From positions 3,113,501 through 3,177,500 of the forward strand of contig NZ_JAVSJA010000001.1 in assembly GCF_032027425.1 (NCBI RefSeq): a stretch of DNA of 64,000 nt. Direction: 5' to 3'. The translations under genes were made by a program, and so were the position numbers. Origin of the DNA: Microcystis wesenbergii NRERC-220. GTDB taxonomy: Bacteria; Cyanobacteriota; Cyanobacteriia; Cyanobacteriales; Microcystaceae. Positions 27,147 to 36,802 of the stretch are shown in pieces; within the stretch, counting starts at the first letter, position 1, and every line of letters starts with the position of its first letter. Below the pieces are notes generated by a model. The model searched no databases. It saw only the letters and a program-made list of their open reading frames with translations, and was not told the DNA's origin.

Positions 27147-27278
27147 ATGGAAACTGCAACAATTTTGGGGATTTCGATCGCTGCCGCTTTGGTAGGAATT
27201 ACCGCTTTAGCTCTTTATACCGCTTTTGGACCGCCGGCAGCAGAATTAAGCGATCCTTTTGAAGATCACGAAGATTAA
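27147..27278 (+). CDS. psbN: PsbN protein
   Basis: A 43-residue protein starting [17 protein letters not shown], one membrane helix (about 6-27) and the conserved C-terminus [16 protein letters not shown]. PsbN is a thylakoid protein needed for assembly of the photosystem II reaction centre; it is not a stable subunit. It is divergent from ccaA and overlaps the convergent alpha-mannosidase gene by 4 bp at the stop codons. Confidence 0.95.
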   Translation: METATILGISIAAALVGITALALYTAFGPPAAELSDPFEDHED

Positions 27279-30200
27279 TTCTTTAATAACCATGTGGCTA
27301 TCTGCCAAGGAGAAATTTGCTCCATAGGATCGATCGCTCTTTCTAAACCATCGATCGATTCTTTTACTGTTAATTGTAATTGATTTTGCCAATCAATTAC
27401 AGCGTTTTCTCCCTGACATTCATAGACGCGCATTACCCAACCCCGAGAGGCTGTTTCAGTTGGTTTGAAACTCATTAAAATTAAGTTATCGGCCGAGAAT
27501 TTTAACCATTGTGCCACCGGTGGCAGCCGGTTTGATTGAGAAGAATTAGTAATAAAAATAACGGTGACAGGTAAGTTTAACTGCCAAGCGTGATGGACAG
27601 TTTTCGCCGTTTTCCAGTTACCTTGGTGGGGATATATTGCATAGGTAAATTCTTGTTTACCCAGATCCGCCTCGGAATCGGGCCATCGGGGACTTCTCAG
27701 CAGAGTTAATCGCAGTTGCTGGTTAGTAGCATCATAGCCATATTTATTATTATTTAAAAGACTTACCCCATAGTTTGCCTCTGTATCGGTTAAATCCGCC
27801 CATTTATGGGCGTAAACTTCCCATTTTGGCGATTCTGGTTCGTGATCACGCTCGATCGCACCACAGGCAATTTCATAGGTGGTAAAATCGCTGTTGAGGG
27901 TGAGAGGAAAAGCGGTTTTTACTAAAGTATGTTCCTGTTGCCAATTAACAATAGTTTTAATCTGGAGAATAGGAGAATCTTTTTCTAAGATATAATCTTG
28001 ACAAAATTGCGAATCACCTAAACTTCTGATCACGCGAATCTGCCAGCGCAAGGCACCACATTCTAAGCATTCGATCGATTTTAATACTGTTTTGGGTAAG
28101 GGATATTGTTGATAATTCGGATCGATATTCCAAGCGTCCCAATATTGTCCTTGATCTTTAAATGCCTGTAATTGATTACCAGCAGCTTGCAGGATTTCTT
28201 TTTGATTAATTATATCAAATATACTATCTATATCTCCCGTTTCTGAGTTAATGGTAACTTTAAGCAGTCCATTGTCTAAAATAAATTGGCAGTTGGTTAA
28301 ATTTTGCTCGGCTGCTTGCTGATTGGCAACTAACCAAAATAACTTATAACCCACAGAAGGAATATTTTCAGCGAGAAATAATAGCTGATTGTCGTGGGAT
28401 AATTGCGAAGGACAGAGACAATTATTCAAGTCATAAACCGAACAATTGACAGATTCTACAGCTAAAGAGATAACTTGGGATATTTCCCAGTTAAGAGAAT
28501 TAAAAACTAGAAAAGGTTTTGCTTGGGGATGGGGGGGATTAGGTAAATTAATTTGAGTGGCAATTGCCTGTAAAGCTTGATCTAAAATTGCTTCACCTGT
28601 GCTGATAACTTGCTGCCATAACTGATTGGCATCCCTAAACACTTCGGGGATAGAAGTACCGGGAAGTATATCGTGAAACTGATTTAATAAAACCTTTTTC
28701 CATGGGGATTCTATCTCGACTTTCGGATAGGGAATCTCTAGTAAAATATTAGCCAGAGAAGACCATAATTCCCCTTGATACAAGAGGATTTCACAGTAAC
28801 GATTATAGGCCTTTTGGTCGGCGTGGGTAGTATAACAACCGCGATGGAATTCTAGATATAATTCATCATCCCAGATAGGAAGATTACTTGTCTCCAGACT
28901 GTCCAGATAAGTTGTTGCTTGGCTAAATTTTAGCTGGGGGAAAAAAGGAGATTTTTGCCAACGTTGGGCCACCTCTAACATATCACGAGTCGGACCGCCG
29001 CCATGGTCACCAACACCGGGCAGCCAAAAAATATCTTTTAAGCCGGTTTGCTGTTCCCAATTGAGAGCATGATCGGTCATAATAATTGGGTTAGTATCCA
29101 TAACTCCGGCAACATTGGGAGGAGACATGAGGGAAAGAATTTTACTGCCATCGGGAGATTGCCACCAGAAAAAACCGTGGGGAAATTTAGTCGTATCATT
29201 CCAATGCAGTTTCCCGGTTATAAAATATTTGATGCCAAAGGATTTAAGAATTTGCGGCAATTGGTAGGGAAAACCAAAGGTATCCGGCAGCCAAGCAGTT
29301 TTAGTGATTTGTCCAAATTTTTCTTGAAAATATTTTTGTCCATAAAGCAGCTGTCGAAATAGGGATTCCCCGGAGATTAAATTAACTTCTGGTTCTACCC
29401 ACATCCCCCCCAAAAGTTCCCAAGATTGCCCTTTATATGCCTCTAGCATCGCTTGAAACAGGTCAGGATGATGTTTTTCTATCCAATCGTAAATTAGGGG
29501 GCTAGAATGACCAAATATGAGGGCAGGAAAATCTTTTTGCAGGTTTAAAACCGAGATAAAAGTGTTTTTTGCCACTTGCCAAGTTTCTGCCAACGGCCAC
29601 AACCAAGCCATATCCAAATGTGCGTGGCCGAGAAGATGAAAACTGCGTTCTTTGAGAGGTTGAGCGAGGGTTTGCAGGGATTGACGAATTGATTCTAGGG
29701 ATTGATTAAATTTATCTTTGTTGGTGACATTATCCCAGTCAATATTATCGAGAGTAGCGGTAAAAGCCGCTAAGTTTTCAGGATAAAAAGTTTGCATATA
29801 ATTATGGAGAATGGTTAATTCATCAGCAACAAAACAAGGATCGATAGCTTGGCTATATTCATAGATTAACTCTGATTTCATCAAACCACCAATATCATGA
29901 TTGGGACTGACTAAACGGAGAGTAACAAGAATTTCTTGATCGGTAGAGACCGAGTTGGAAAGTAAAATGCGGGTGGAAGAATCAAAGAGGTCTCCTGCTT
30001 GGATAAATTGATTATTAACATAAATTTTGACATCTTCCGCCCACCAAGTTAAGATTAATCTCAGTTCCATTCCCGCTAAAGGATAACCGGCTAAATGTTC
30101 GGGGACAATAATTTTTTGAGTTAGATATTGAATTTGTCTGCCAGCCGGCCAAATAATGTATTGTTTTTCATTGAGGGTGACGGGTTGAATTGGTTTTCCC

Positions 30201-30283
30201 GCTGCTGTCGCGATCAACCAATTTTTCTGAATATCTGTGCGGGTGAGGTGAGACAGTTTAGCGATGTTGTCGAGGGGAGACAT
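27275..30283 (-). CDS. Alpha-mannosidase, GH38 family
   Basis: 1002 residues. The GH38 catalytic domain shows [10 protein letters not shown] (about 221-230, metal-binding His-x-Asp) and [16 protein letters not shown] (about 333-348, with the nucleophile Asp), then [11 protein letters not shown]-terminal beta-domains run from about 600. It is predicted to remove alpha-linked mannose from oligosaccharides or glycans; there is no signal peptide, so it is probably cytoplasmic. It stands alone. Its 3' end overlaps psbN by 4 bp. Confidence 0.93.
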   Translation of the reverse strand: MSPLDNIAKLSHLTRTDIQKNWLIATAAGKPIQPVTLNEKQYIIWPAGRQIQYLTQKIIVPEHLAGYPLAGMELRLILTWWAEDVKIYVNNQFIQAGDLFDSSTRILLSNSVSTDQEILVTLRLVSPNHDIGGLMKSELIYEYSQAIDPCFVADELTILHNYMQTFYPENLAAFTATLDNIDWDNVTNKDKFNQSLESIRQSLQTLAQPLKERSFHLLGHAHLDMAWLWPLAETWQVAKNTFISVLNLQKDFPALIFGHSSPLIYDWIEKHHPDLFQAMLEAYKGQSWELLGGMWVEPEVNLISGESLFRQLLYGQKYFQEKFGQITKTAWLPDTFGFPYQLPQILKSFGIKYFITGKLHWNDTTKFPHGFFWWQSPDGSKILSLMSPPNVAGVMDTNPIIMTDHALNWEQQTGLKDIFWLPGVGDHGGGPTRDMLEVAQRWQKSPFFPQLKFSQATTYLDSLETSNLPIWDDELYLEFHRGCYTTHADQKAYNRYCEILLYQGELWSSLANILLEIPYPKVEIESPWKKVLLNQFHDILPGTSIPEVFRDANQLWQQVISTGEAILDQALQAIATQINLPNPPHPQAKPFLVFNSLNWEISQVISLAVESVNCSVYDLNNCLCPSQLSHDNQLLFLAENIPSVGYKLFWLVANQQAAEQNLTNCQFILDNGLLKVTINSETGDIDSIFDIINQKEILQAAGNQLQAFKDQGQYWDAWNIDPNYQQYPLPKTVLKSIECLECGALRWQIRVIRSLGDSQFCQDYILEKDSPILQIKTIVNWQQEHTLVKTAFPLTLNSDFTTYEIACGAIERDHEPESPKWEVYAHKWADLTDTEANYGVSLLNNNKYGYDATNQQLRLTLLRSPRWPDSEADLGKQEFTYAIYPHQGNWKTAKTVHHAWQLNLPVTVIFITNSSQSNRLPPVAQWLKFSADNLILMSFKPTETASRGWVMRVYECQGENAVIDWQNQLQLTVKESIDGLERAIDPMEQISPWQIATWLLKN

Positions 30284-30699
30284 GGGCCAACAAATAAGTT
30301 AATTTTGACTATTTTAAGCGATCGAGGACTAATTAGGCTAGGGGGAACTCCTGTTAACGCAATACTGCTGAAGATTTACTTAATCTCATCTTTAGTCAAA
30401 CCAATAGTTTATTAGATTAAGTTAAAGCTGAGGAACTAAAAATCCCAATACTCACCGCATCTGGATAACGTTCATCTACCAAGTATTTCCTGTGTTGGGC
30501 TAATCAATACTGGTACGTTGCTCAGTCACTGCAAGCTGCCTCCTTTTAAGGACATGAATAAGTTACTAACTCTCTTTTTGGCTCAATTTTTGCCCAGAGG
30601 TGCGTTCATTCTTAGCCAGCATCATTGGACAAATTAGGCTGAATTTATCTCTCCCATTATCCGTGATTATGGCTTTGACAGACCACTACTTCGATTGAC
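30284..30699. other. Non-coding or decayed interval downstream of the alpha-mannosidase start side
   Basis: No intact gene is seen. Short coding-like fragments interrupted by stops (for example around 30560-30640) suggest degraded sequence continuing into the cobK remnant. Confidence 0.4.
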
Positions 30700-31035
30700 C
30701 TGAATTGGAACAATTTAGATAAATACACAATTAAAGCTTTTTGTCAAGAAAATAACATTAAACTTATTATTGATGCCTCCCATGCCCACGCCCAAATTAT
30801 CTGCCAATTAGCGATTAATTACGCTACCCTAACTAATATCCCCTATCTGCGCCCTATCAAAAAATCGGTCTTGAGCTAGATAGTTTAGAAACCCTCCAAG
30901 ATATCGCGCCCCTGTTCATCCGTCTGCTACCTGTTGTAAACTCGTTAGAGACAGCCTGAGAAGCATCATTGACCAGCAATCAAATTATTGCCCTCCGTCC
31001 CCCATTTGCCTCGATTTAGAACTGGCTTTTGCCAG
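30700..31035 (+). pseudogene. Decayed precorrin-6A reductase gene (cobK/cbiJ)
   Basis: From 30712 a frame reads NLDKYTIKAFCQENNIKLII then DASHAHAQI and NIPYLR, matching the middle of CobK (a Q-D-R-x-x family pattern with DASHPFA and IPYLRYER). After a frameshift at about 30855 it continues YQKIGLELDSLETLQDIAP. Then another frame gives RLLPVVNSLETA, LTSNQIIALRPPFA and LDLELAFA, the CobK C-terminal part. The N-terminal Rossmann start is gone, and several stops are present. CobK reduces precorrin-6A in cobalamin synthesis. Confidence 0.75.
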
Positions 31036-31101
31036 TACCCACCCTAATTATCCCAAAAAACTAGCAATTTTAACGATATTATCGATTTTTTCTGGAATAT
31101 T

Positions 31102-31383
31102 ATGTCTGAAACTATCACTCCCGCCATTAGCGAGCGCATCTGTAAACACATGAACAAAGATCACTGTGATGCCGTGCTTTTCTACGCTCAAGTTTACGGT
31201 AATATTACCGATGCAGAAACTGCTCAAATGCTCTCCATCGATCCCCAAGGCATGGATTTAGCCGTAGAAAAATTAGGGGAGAGTCAAACAATTAGAATAC
31301 CGTTTGAGCGCACCCTAGAATCAGCCAAGGATGCCCATAATATCCTCGTTGAGATGCTAAAAGTTAATCAAACCACCCCTTGA
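31102..31383 (+). CDS. DUF2470 family protein
   Basis: 93 residues with the DUF2470 pattern ISERICKHMNKDHCDAVLFYAQ and MLSIDPQGMDLAV. DUF2470 often forms the C-terminal part of haem-utilisation and pyridoxamine-oxidase-like proteins, and stand-alone versions are common in cyanobacteria. A haem- or flavin-related role is possible but not shown. It begins after the cobK remnant. Confidence 0.82.
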   Translation: MSETITPAISERICKHMNKDHCDAVLFYAQVYGNITDAETAQMLSIDPQGMDLAVEKLGESQTIRIPFERTLESAKDAHNILVEMLKVNQTTP

Positions 31384-31437
31384 CAAAGCCCGATTTTGCC
31401 CCTATCACCGAAAAAGACCAACCTAGAAAATTAGCCC

Positions 31438-31650
31438 ATGAATCAGGTTAACAGTACGGGAATAAAAATACCCAAGTCTGGCTGGCGTTTACTGCCTTTT
31501 TTAGTCTTGGGTGTGCTAGTTTTTGCCTTTAATTCCTCCCTAGAATTAAATTATCTAGTCAAGGGTTATATTACTCTCTTGGAATTACAGGCAGGCATCG
31601 TGGTTTTATACTTTCTTTTGGCTAAATTAGGGAAATCTCAAAAATTATGA
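31438..31650 (+). CDS. Small membrane protein, two predicted helices
   Basis: 70 residues with hydrophobic segments at about 16-33 and 45-62 and a basic end. It overlaps the following TM2 gene by 4 bp (ATGA), so it is translated together with it. No family recognised. Confidence 0.7.
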   Translation: MNQVNSTGIKIPKSGWRLLPFLVLGVLVFAFNSSLELNYLVKGYITLLELQAGIVVLYFLLAKLGKSQKL

Positions 31651-32000
31651 GAAATAGAACTATAGCGGCTTTACTAGCCTTTTTTCTCGGTTATCTTGGC
31701 ATCCATAAGTTTTATCTAGGGGAAAATTTGGCAGGTATTTTTTATCTACTTTTCTTCTGGACTTTTATCCCCGGCATCATTGCTTTTTTTGAATTTATTG
31801 GTTTAATCATCATGTCAGATCAAGCTTTTGATGCTAAATACAATCCCAACTATCTCCCCAGCAGTAGAGAGCGAGGACTGCCAGAATCAGCCCAGCAAAA
31901 AACCGCTACTTTACTCCAGCTTAAAAAACTTTACGATCAGGGAATTATTACTGCTGAAGAATACGAAGAAAAACGCAGAAAATATTTAGATTCTCTTTAA
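31647..32000 (+). CDS. TM2-domain protein with C-terminal SHOCT motif
   Basis: 117 residues. The TM2 domain (about 3-58) has RTIAALLAFFLGYLGIHKFYLG and two membrane helices. The C-terminus (about 87-117) is a SHOCT helix (LLQLKKLYDQGIITAEEYEE), usually an oligomerisation or regulation motif. It is a member of a three-gene set of membrane proteins (31438-32693) with tight spacing. Function unknown. Confidence 0.88.
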   Translation: MRNRTIAALLAFFLGYLGIHKFYLGENLAGIFYLLFFWTFIPGIIAFFEFIGLIIMSDQAFDAKYNPNYLPSSRERGLPESAQQKTATLLQLKKLYDQGIITAEEYEEKRRKYLDSL

Positions 32001-32006
32001 AAAAAT

Positions 32007-32693
32007 ATGTCTAATCTCTCTCCTCGCCCTCCCGAATCTTCCGAGTGGATCTGGCTATCCTTAGTCCCAGTTTTCGGGGGACTTGCCATTGCTAATGCTG
32101 GCAAAAAAACTAATAACCAAAGTTGGTTATCCGTCGGCATTGCTTTGACAATTATCTCCTTTATTTTCCTTACACAAGAGTCTTTTATCGTAATTTGGTT
32201 TGCCCAAATCGGCCTGGGTTTATACATCCGTCAACAGCTTAATTCCCATCCAATAGCTTCGGCAAATAGAACCGATTCCAGACAGTCATCCTCTCCTCTT
32301 GAAAAAATTGATATTAACAGCTGTTCCACCAACGATCTGGTTTATAAATTAGGGTTGCCGATTGTCTATGCCAATGATATTGTTTCTGTCCGTAATGAAG
32401 GACATATTTTTACCCATTTGGAAGAATTACACTTCCTAGCTGGTTTACCGGAAAATTATCTCAAAAAATTAGAACCTTTGATTATCTTTGCCTACGATAT
32501 TCGCCAAGAAGTTGACGTTTCTTGGCGTTGTTTAAACTACTACTCCGTTGCGGAATTAGTCAATCTCGGTCTTGACTTTTCCCTGGCCGATAAAATTGTC
32601 GCCGAAAGAGAAAAAAACGGTGTCTATCGTTCGGCCATCGAAGTGAGAAACCGGACAGGTATTCCCTTAAAATCCTATCAGCAATTGCTCTAA
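32007..32693 (+). CDS. Membrane protein with ComEA-like helix-hairpin-helix repeats
   Basis: 228 residues. Two membrane helices (about 18-36 and 45-70) are followed by a linker and two helix-hairpin-helix units: IDINSCSTNDLVYKLGLPIV (about 102-121) and LNYYSVAELVNLGLDFSLAD (about 176-195) with GVYRSAIEVRNRTGIP. Such units bind DNA or proteins in ComEA-type helix-hairpin-helix proteins. It begins 7 bp after the TM2 gene. The topology resembles a membrane-tethered ComEA, but the uptake role is only a guess. Confidence 0.75.
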   Translation: MSNLSPRPPESSEWIWLSLVPVFGGLAIANAGKKTNNQSWLSVGIALTIISFIFLTQESFIVIWFAQIGLGLYIRQQLNSHPIASANRTDSRQSSSPLEKIDINSCSTNDLVYKLGLPIVYANDIVSVRNEGHIFTHLEELHFLAGLPENYLKKLEPLIIFAYDIRQEVDVSWRCLNYYSVAELVNLGLDFSLADKIVAEREKNGVYRSAIEVRNRTGIPLKSYQQLL

Positions 32694-32708
32694 TTCGCTT
32701 TATTCTAC

Positions 32709-33485
32709 TTATAGCTTGAATTGCTTTTCTATCAAAGACACGATCCAACTTCTAGGTAAAAAACGGGGCAGATTGACGATAATTTTATTAGCCAATTTAC
32801 CTGCTACCACGTTGGGGCGTTTGTTTGCCAAGGCAGTTAAAGCCTCTTGTACCACCACTTCTGCCGAATCTAACCGGCCGTTTTTGCCCATAAAGGCACT
32901 GGGAAATCGGGCCACCTCAAAAAAATTGGATTCCGTCGGACCGGGGCAAAGAGCGAGGATTTCAACGCCTTTCTCCTTATTTTCTGCCCAGAGAGACTCG
33001 CTAAAGCTGAGGACAAAGGCTTTTGTCGCCGCATAGACGGAAAGATAGGGCAGCGGTTGAAACCCGGCAATGGAAGCAACATTGATAATTGCCCCACCAG
33101 TGCGAGCAAGCATGGGACGGAGAAAATAGTGGCTTAATTCCACCAATACCAGATTATTTAACTGGATCATTTCTAACTGTCGGGCTAAATCCTGTTCGCT
33201 AAAAGCCCCATAATCACCAAAACCGGCATTATTGACCAGTAAATCAACGTTGATTCCTTTTTGGTTCACCGTATCATATACCAGCTTTCCCGCCCCGGCA
33301 ACGGTCAGATCTTGAACGATAACCGTCACTTTTACCCCGTATTGTTCCCCCAATTCCGCTGCTAATTGTTCTAGTTTATCCCTAGATCTAGCGACTAAAA
33401 TTAGCTCCATTTGCCGTTGAGCAAGTTGACGAGCAAAGACGACACCGATACCAGTAGAAGCACCGGTAATGAGGGCTGTTTTCAT
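32709..33485 (-). CDS. Short-chain dehydrogenase/reductase
   Basis: 258 residues with the classical SDR features: TGASTGIGVVFARQLA (about 7-22), NNAGFGDYG (about 86-94), catalytic Ser in INVASIAGF and YAATKAF (Tyr-x-x-x-Lys). It is predicted NAD(P)(H)-dependent oxidoreductase, substrate unknown. Members of this subgroup act on lipids or retinoids. It is convergent with the HhH protein gene. Confidence 0.9.
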   Translation of the reverse strand: MKTALITGASTGIGVVFARQLAQRQMELILVARSRDKLEQLAAELGEQYGVKVTVIVQDLTVAGAGKLVYDTVNQKGINVDLLVNNAGFGDYGAFSEQDLARQLEMIQLNNLVLVELSHYFLRPMLARTGGAIINVASIAGFQPLPYLSVYAATKAFVLSFSESLWAENKEKGVEILALCPGPTESNFFEVARFPSAFMGKNGRLDSAEVVVQEALTALANKRPNVVAGKLANKIIVNLPRFLPRSWIVSLIEKQFKL

Positions 33486-33633
33486 AGAAGATCAACCAAA
33501 AATAGCTCTTTTGCTGGAATCTTACCACAATTACCCATCCATTTACAGTTCTTAACTTGGCGCTCAAGGCATTTTTTCAACTCAGAATATATGTTAGGCT
33601 AGAAATAGAACAAAGGTCGAGGAAGGTGCAGAA

Positions 33634-33846
33634 ATGACAGTTATAAGCTTCACTGATCAAGATATTGCCAAATATACCGCCGCTGATATTGCTTCTTTAG
33701 CCGAACGACTAGAAAAAGATGAGTATAGTAACCCTTTCGAGGCTTTGCGGGATTGGCATCTGTTGCGAGCGATCGCTTTTCAAAGGCAGGAATTAGCCGA
33801 ACCTTATCTTTATCTGTTGGATCTAGAAGCCTACGATGAGGCTTGA
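33634..33846 (+). CDS. Small soluble protein of unknown function
   Basis: 70 residues, acidic and helical, with ALRDWHLLRAIAFQRQELAE in the centre. GAGGAAGG lies about 8 bp upstream. A clear terminator follows at 33883. It is typical of small conserved cyanobacterial proteins; I do not recognise the family. Confidence 0.7.
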   Translation: MTVISFTDQDIAKYTAADIASLAERLEKDEYSNPFEALRDWHLLRAIAFQRQELAEPYLYLLDLEAYDEA

Positions 33847-33882
33847 AGTGGCTTAGTTAAACAAAACTTAACAAAAATTAGC

Positions 33883-33914
33883 CGGTGTGTGAGACTAGCA
33901 CACCGATAATTTTT
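33883..33914 (+). terminator. Rho-independent terminator
   Basis: CGGTGTG (33883-33889) and CACACCG (33899-33905) form a 7-bp perfect stem followed by ATAATTTTTG. It ends the small gene at 33634. Confidence 0.75.
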
Positions 33915-34010
33915 GTTTATCGTATTCTCCGGCTGAAAAAAACCCCTAGCTTTTTGCCCCTTATTTCCCTAATATCAGTAACAAAGTATTTTTAGGCGAT
34001 CGACTAGATT

Positions 34011-35009
34011 ATGGGCAAACAATACAACGTTTATGGGATCGGTAACGCGCTCGTTGATATGGAATTTCAAGTCTCTCCTGAATTACTGCAAGAATTGGGC
34101 ATCGATAAAGGAGTGATGACGCTGGTGGACGAAAATCGTCAAACCCAGTTGATGGAAAAATTGGCTCTTGATTGTAAACGCAGCGGCGGCGGATCGGCGG
34201 CGAATACCCTAGTAGCGATCGCTCAGTTGGGGGGTAGAGGTTTCTATTCCTGTAAAGTGGGCAATGACGAATTAGGTAAGTTTTATCTGCAAGATCTGCG
34301 CGCCTGTGGTTTGCATACCAATGAACATGGCGGCGAAAAAGAGGTGGGAATCACGGGAAAATGTCTAGTTTTCGTCACTCCCGATGCCGATCGCACCATG
34401 AATACTTTTCTCGGCATCACCGGGGAAATTTCCGAACGAGAATTAGTCCCCTCAGCGATCGCTAATGCCGATTATCTCTATCTCGAAGGTTATCTCGTCA
34501 CCTCTCCCACTGCCAAAGCTGCCGCTATTAAAGGGCGAGAAATTGCTCAGGCTGCTGGAGTCAAAACCGCTTTATCCCTGTCGGATCCCAATATGGCGAT
34601 CTTCTTCCGGGAGGGATTACTGGAAATGATCGGAACGGGGTTAGATTTCGTTTTCGCTAACGAGTCGGAAGCTTTGACTATTTCCGGCAGCGAGGAAATC
34701 GAGTCAGCGATCGCCTATTTTAAAACCATTGCCAAAGGATTCGCTATCACCCGGGGTGCCAATGGTTCTTTGATCTATGATGGCGAAAATCTCCTGGAAA
34801 TTGACTCCCATCCCGTACAGGCGATCGATACCGTCGGTGCGGGGGATATGTACGCAGGTGCGTTTCTCTACGGTATTACCCACGGTATGGGTTACAAAGG
34901 AGCGGGAAATCTCGCTTCTCTAGCGGCTGCCCGGGTGGTTTCTACTTTTGGGGCGCGTTTACAAACCGAGGAAATTCAATCCCTGCGCGATTTGATCGTT
35001 TTGGGATAG
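34011..35009 (+). CDS. PfkB-family carbohydrate/nucleoside kinase (adenosine kinase-like)
   Basis: 332 residues. The PfkB signatures are [20 protein letters not shown] (N-terminal, about 60-80) and [16 protein letters not shown] (about 270-285), whose Asp is the catalytic base. The N-terminus [15 protein letters not shown] and overall pattern match the adenosine-kinase-like branch, so phosphorylation of adenosine or a similar sugar or nucleoside is likely. The exact substrate cannot be fixed from sequence alone. Confidence 0.9.
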   Translation: MGKQYNVYGIGNALVDMEFQVSPELLQELGIDKGVMTLVDENRQTQLMEKLALDCKRSGGGSAANTLVAIAQLGGRGFYSCKVGNDELGKFYLQDLRACGLHTNEHGGEKEVGITGKCLVFVTPDADRTMNTFLGITGEISERELVPSAIANADYLYLEGYLVTSPTAKAAAIKGREIAQAAGVKTALSLSDPNMAIFFREGLLEMIGTGLDFVFANESEALTISGSEEIESAIAYFKTIAKGFAITRGANGSLIYDGENLLEIDSHPVQAIDTVGAGDMYAGAFLYGITHGMGYKGAGNLASLAAARVVSTFGARLQTEEIQSLRDLIVLG

Positions 35010-35094
35010 GTTTTGTCAGTGATCAGCTTTCAGTCATCGGGAGTCAGGTTTTTTCTCCCTGCTCCCTGCTCATAGTCTTAACGAGTAATTTAGA

Positions 35095-35310
35095 TAGGGT
35101 TTGCTGAATAAATTTGAAATGTAGGCAAAGTAAGGGTTTTGGGGCTTTTCTCGCGAAACAGGTGCAAGATTTTGAGAGAATCGTCGTTCAAAACCTTGCG
35201 TCTTCATCGGCCCGCGTCCTGTAGGGGCGAAGCATTCGGGCAATAACCTATCGGTGAAAACGTAGATTTTCTATCCGAATGCTTCGCCCGTACTTATTCA
35301 GCAAACCCTA
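35095..35310. mobile_element. MITE-like element, family D (copy 3), perfect ends
   Basis: TAGGGTTTGCTGAATAA and TTATTCAGCAAACCCTA are perfect 17-bp inverted ends. A second inverted pair inside (CGAAGCATTCGG and CCGAATGCTTCG, near 35228 and 35276) makes a nested hairpin. The core lacks the tandem repeats of other family-D copies. Confidence 0.88.
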
Positions 35311-35317
35311 GATAGTC

Positions 35318-35420
35318 ATACTAAATCCTGTTTAAAAGTTATAGGAGAGTGGGGAGAAGGGAGCGGGTTTTTTTAAGTGGGATTGGGAGTTAATCATGCT
35401 ATTAAAAACCGATTCAGTAT
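35318..35420. mobile_element. MITE-like element, family B (copy 3)
   Basis: Left end ATACTAAATCCTGTTTAAAA and right end TTAAAAACCGATTCAGTAT. A right half with the same interior (GAGAAGGGAGCGGGTTTTT, GGGAGTTAATCATGCTATTA) recurs alone at 39918-39986. It lies 7 bp after the family-D element. Confidence 0.75.
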
Positions 35421-35462
35421 AACGGTAAAGTTAGACCGTCTTCACCGATAACTTTGGCTGAG

Positions 35463-35530
35463 TCATAGCGCTTCAATTGTAACGCGCCCACCTTCCACTG
35501 CCTCAATCTGAAGTTTAAAGCCATACAAAA
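35463..35530 (-). pseudogene. C-terminal remnant of a retropepsin-like protease gene
   Basis: The minus strand reads YGFKLQIEAVEGGRVTIEAL then stop, the typical C-terminal end of small cyanobacterial retropepsin-like aspartyl proteases. These usually follow a gene like the one at 35547. The upstream body, including the catalytic D-T-G, is absent, so only about 20 codons remain. Confidence 0.5.
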
Positions 35531-35546
35531 GACCCATCCCCACACA

Positions 35547-35822
35547 TCATACGGGCTTTCTCTGGCTGCGACTGCCAAAACGGAAGACGGCTCTATGTCC
35601 AATCCGAATCACCCAAGGTTGAGCATCAGGGACACGCTCATAGAGATGATCGGTAGCAGTAATCGTATCGTCGGCAAGCTCAAACGCTCCAGTTTCGATG
35701 TCGATCGCCACAATTCTCCCCTGATTTCCCTCCTCCACTTGAGAACGTACCTGAGATTCATAAATCTCATTACCACGTCGAGGGAATTCTTCTTTGCTGT
35801 AGCGGGGTTGACGAACTGTCAT
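35547..35822 (-). CDS. Small conserved cyanobacterial protein, antitoxin-like position
   Basis: 91 residues starting MTVRQPRYSKEEFPRRGNEI, containing GRIVAIDIETGAFELADDTI and a C-terminal VIRIGHRAVFRFGSRS. I recall this as a widespread small cyanobacterial protein usually found just upstream of a retropepsin-like protease gene; only a remnant of that partner is visible 17 bp downstream. The function is unknown. Confidence 0.75.
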   Translation of the reverse strand: MTVRQPRYSKEEFPRRGNEIYESQVRSQVEEGNQGRIVAIDIETGAFELADDTITATDHLYERVPDAQPWVIRIGHRAVFRFGSRSQRKPV

Positions 35823-35927
35823 TGGCTTGACCCTGGGGCAACTTTTGCCCTCTATTTTAACCTAAACATCGGAAATCTTCGCTAACATTCCCCAACTAGG
35901 CCCACAAGAGCGGCATCGCACTTAAAC

Positions 35928-36027
35928 CCACAGTTTCAGTTAATGTGCATGGTGCGTTCCCCAAAATCGATCAGTGGAGCAGTAGAAGTCGCATTAGGGA
36001 ACGCACCCTACCAGATCGGCGATCGCG
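35928..36027 (+). repeat. 100-bp direct repeat R100, left copy
   Basis: It matches 41054-41153 over 100 bp with only a few differences and no length change. Inside, GGTGCGTTCCC and GGGAACGCACC form an 11-bp perfect inverted repeat. The two copies bracket the precursor-peptide/protease region and the toxin-antitoxin pair. Confidence 0.8.
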
Positions 36028-36256
36028 CTGTGGTGTACCAGTAGTGGGAAAGTGGGACAATCGCTTGAATGACCAGTTAACTGAGGCGCGGACGAAGCAG
36101 GATGAGGCGGTTAGGGAGCTTGGGCAGGTAGCAGGATTGAGCCAGGGTAGCTGAAAAGAGTTAGGAAAGCCTGAAAATTGGAGATTGGGAACTCCAAGAA
36201 GTTAATCTTGCCTGTCCTAATCTCCAATTATAAAAAATTCTGATTCTTTACTCCTT

Positions 36257-36478
36257 TTATAGACAATCAATGCAACCGCTCTGCCCTAGACCGGCAAAAC
36301 AAGACGCACATGCGAGTCCTCCACTGGCATAGCAGACTCCGGCACAGGCTGCTACTGAGGCAGCACAGCCAATTTTTTTCCAAGTCGAACACCCAGATGC
36401 TGTTACTGCATTCATCATGGCTATTTTGGTATCGCTGACATTTCGCAGAACTGGTTGGGCTTGAATGGGAAGCTTCAT
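36257..36478 (-). CDS. Cysteine-rich precursor peptide A with cyanobactin-like leader
   Basis: 73 residues. Residues 1-15 (MKLPIQAQPVLRNVS) match the leaders of three neighbouring small genes and resemble the LPQxxxPVxR element of cyanobactin precursors. The core has eight cysteines (30, 38, 45, 49, 57, 60, 69, 72) and many Gly/Ala, ending CIDCL. Cysteine spacing from Cys38 (x6, x3, x7, x2, x8, x2) nearly equals that of peptide C at 36803. It is the last gene of the minus-strand set led by a PatA/PatG-type protease. The mature product, disulphides or other modifications are unknown. Confidence 0.8.
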   Translation of the reverse strand: MKLPIQAQPVLRNVSDTKIAMMNAVTASGCSTWKKIGCAASVAACAGVCYASGGLACASCFAGLGQSGCIDCL

Positions 36479-36542
36479 GGTTCTTTCTCCTGTTTTCTAA
36501 GGTTAATTTGTGAAAATGGAAACTTAACAAACACGATCTTGT

Positions 36543-36722
36543 TCACAGTTTAGGAATGCACGCACCAGCACAACTACAGCCTCCAAATGGAACACATATA
36601 CAAGGACCCAAACAATACTCATCATCACCACAACACTTACCTGATGGTAGTATACCTTGATGTTGGGAAGCGTAAGTATTCAATTGACGTATAACTGGCT
36701 GGGCTTGAACGGGAAGCTTCAT
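36543..36722 (-). CDS. Cysteine-rich precursor peptide B (59 residues)
   Basis: This gene is very short. ATG at 36722 gives MKLPVQAQPVIRQLN, the shared leader, then a 44-residue core with eight cysteines (30, 31, 37, 41, 43, 49, 51, 55) ending CIPKL. GAGAA lies about 8 bp upstream. The cysteine pattern (CC-x5-C-x3-C-x-C-x5-C-x-C-x3-C) differs from peptides A and C, so the same leader carries different scaffolds. It lies between peptides C and A in one direction. Confidence 0.8.
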   Translation of the reverse strand: MKLPVQAQPVIRQLNTYASQHQGILPSGKCCGDDEYCLGPCICVPFGGCSCAGACIPKL

Positions 36723-36802
36723 GGTGATTTCTCCTGTTTATTGAGGTTTACTTTTAAAAATTTATGCCAGGAAAGCAAGCTGACTCTCCTAGTATACTTT
36801 GA

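Noticed and set aside
35945-36154. Plus-strand open frame of 69 codons
   Set aside because: It starts inside the R100 repeat; the product looks non-native and nothing supports expression.
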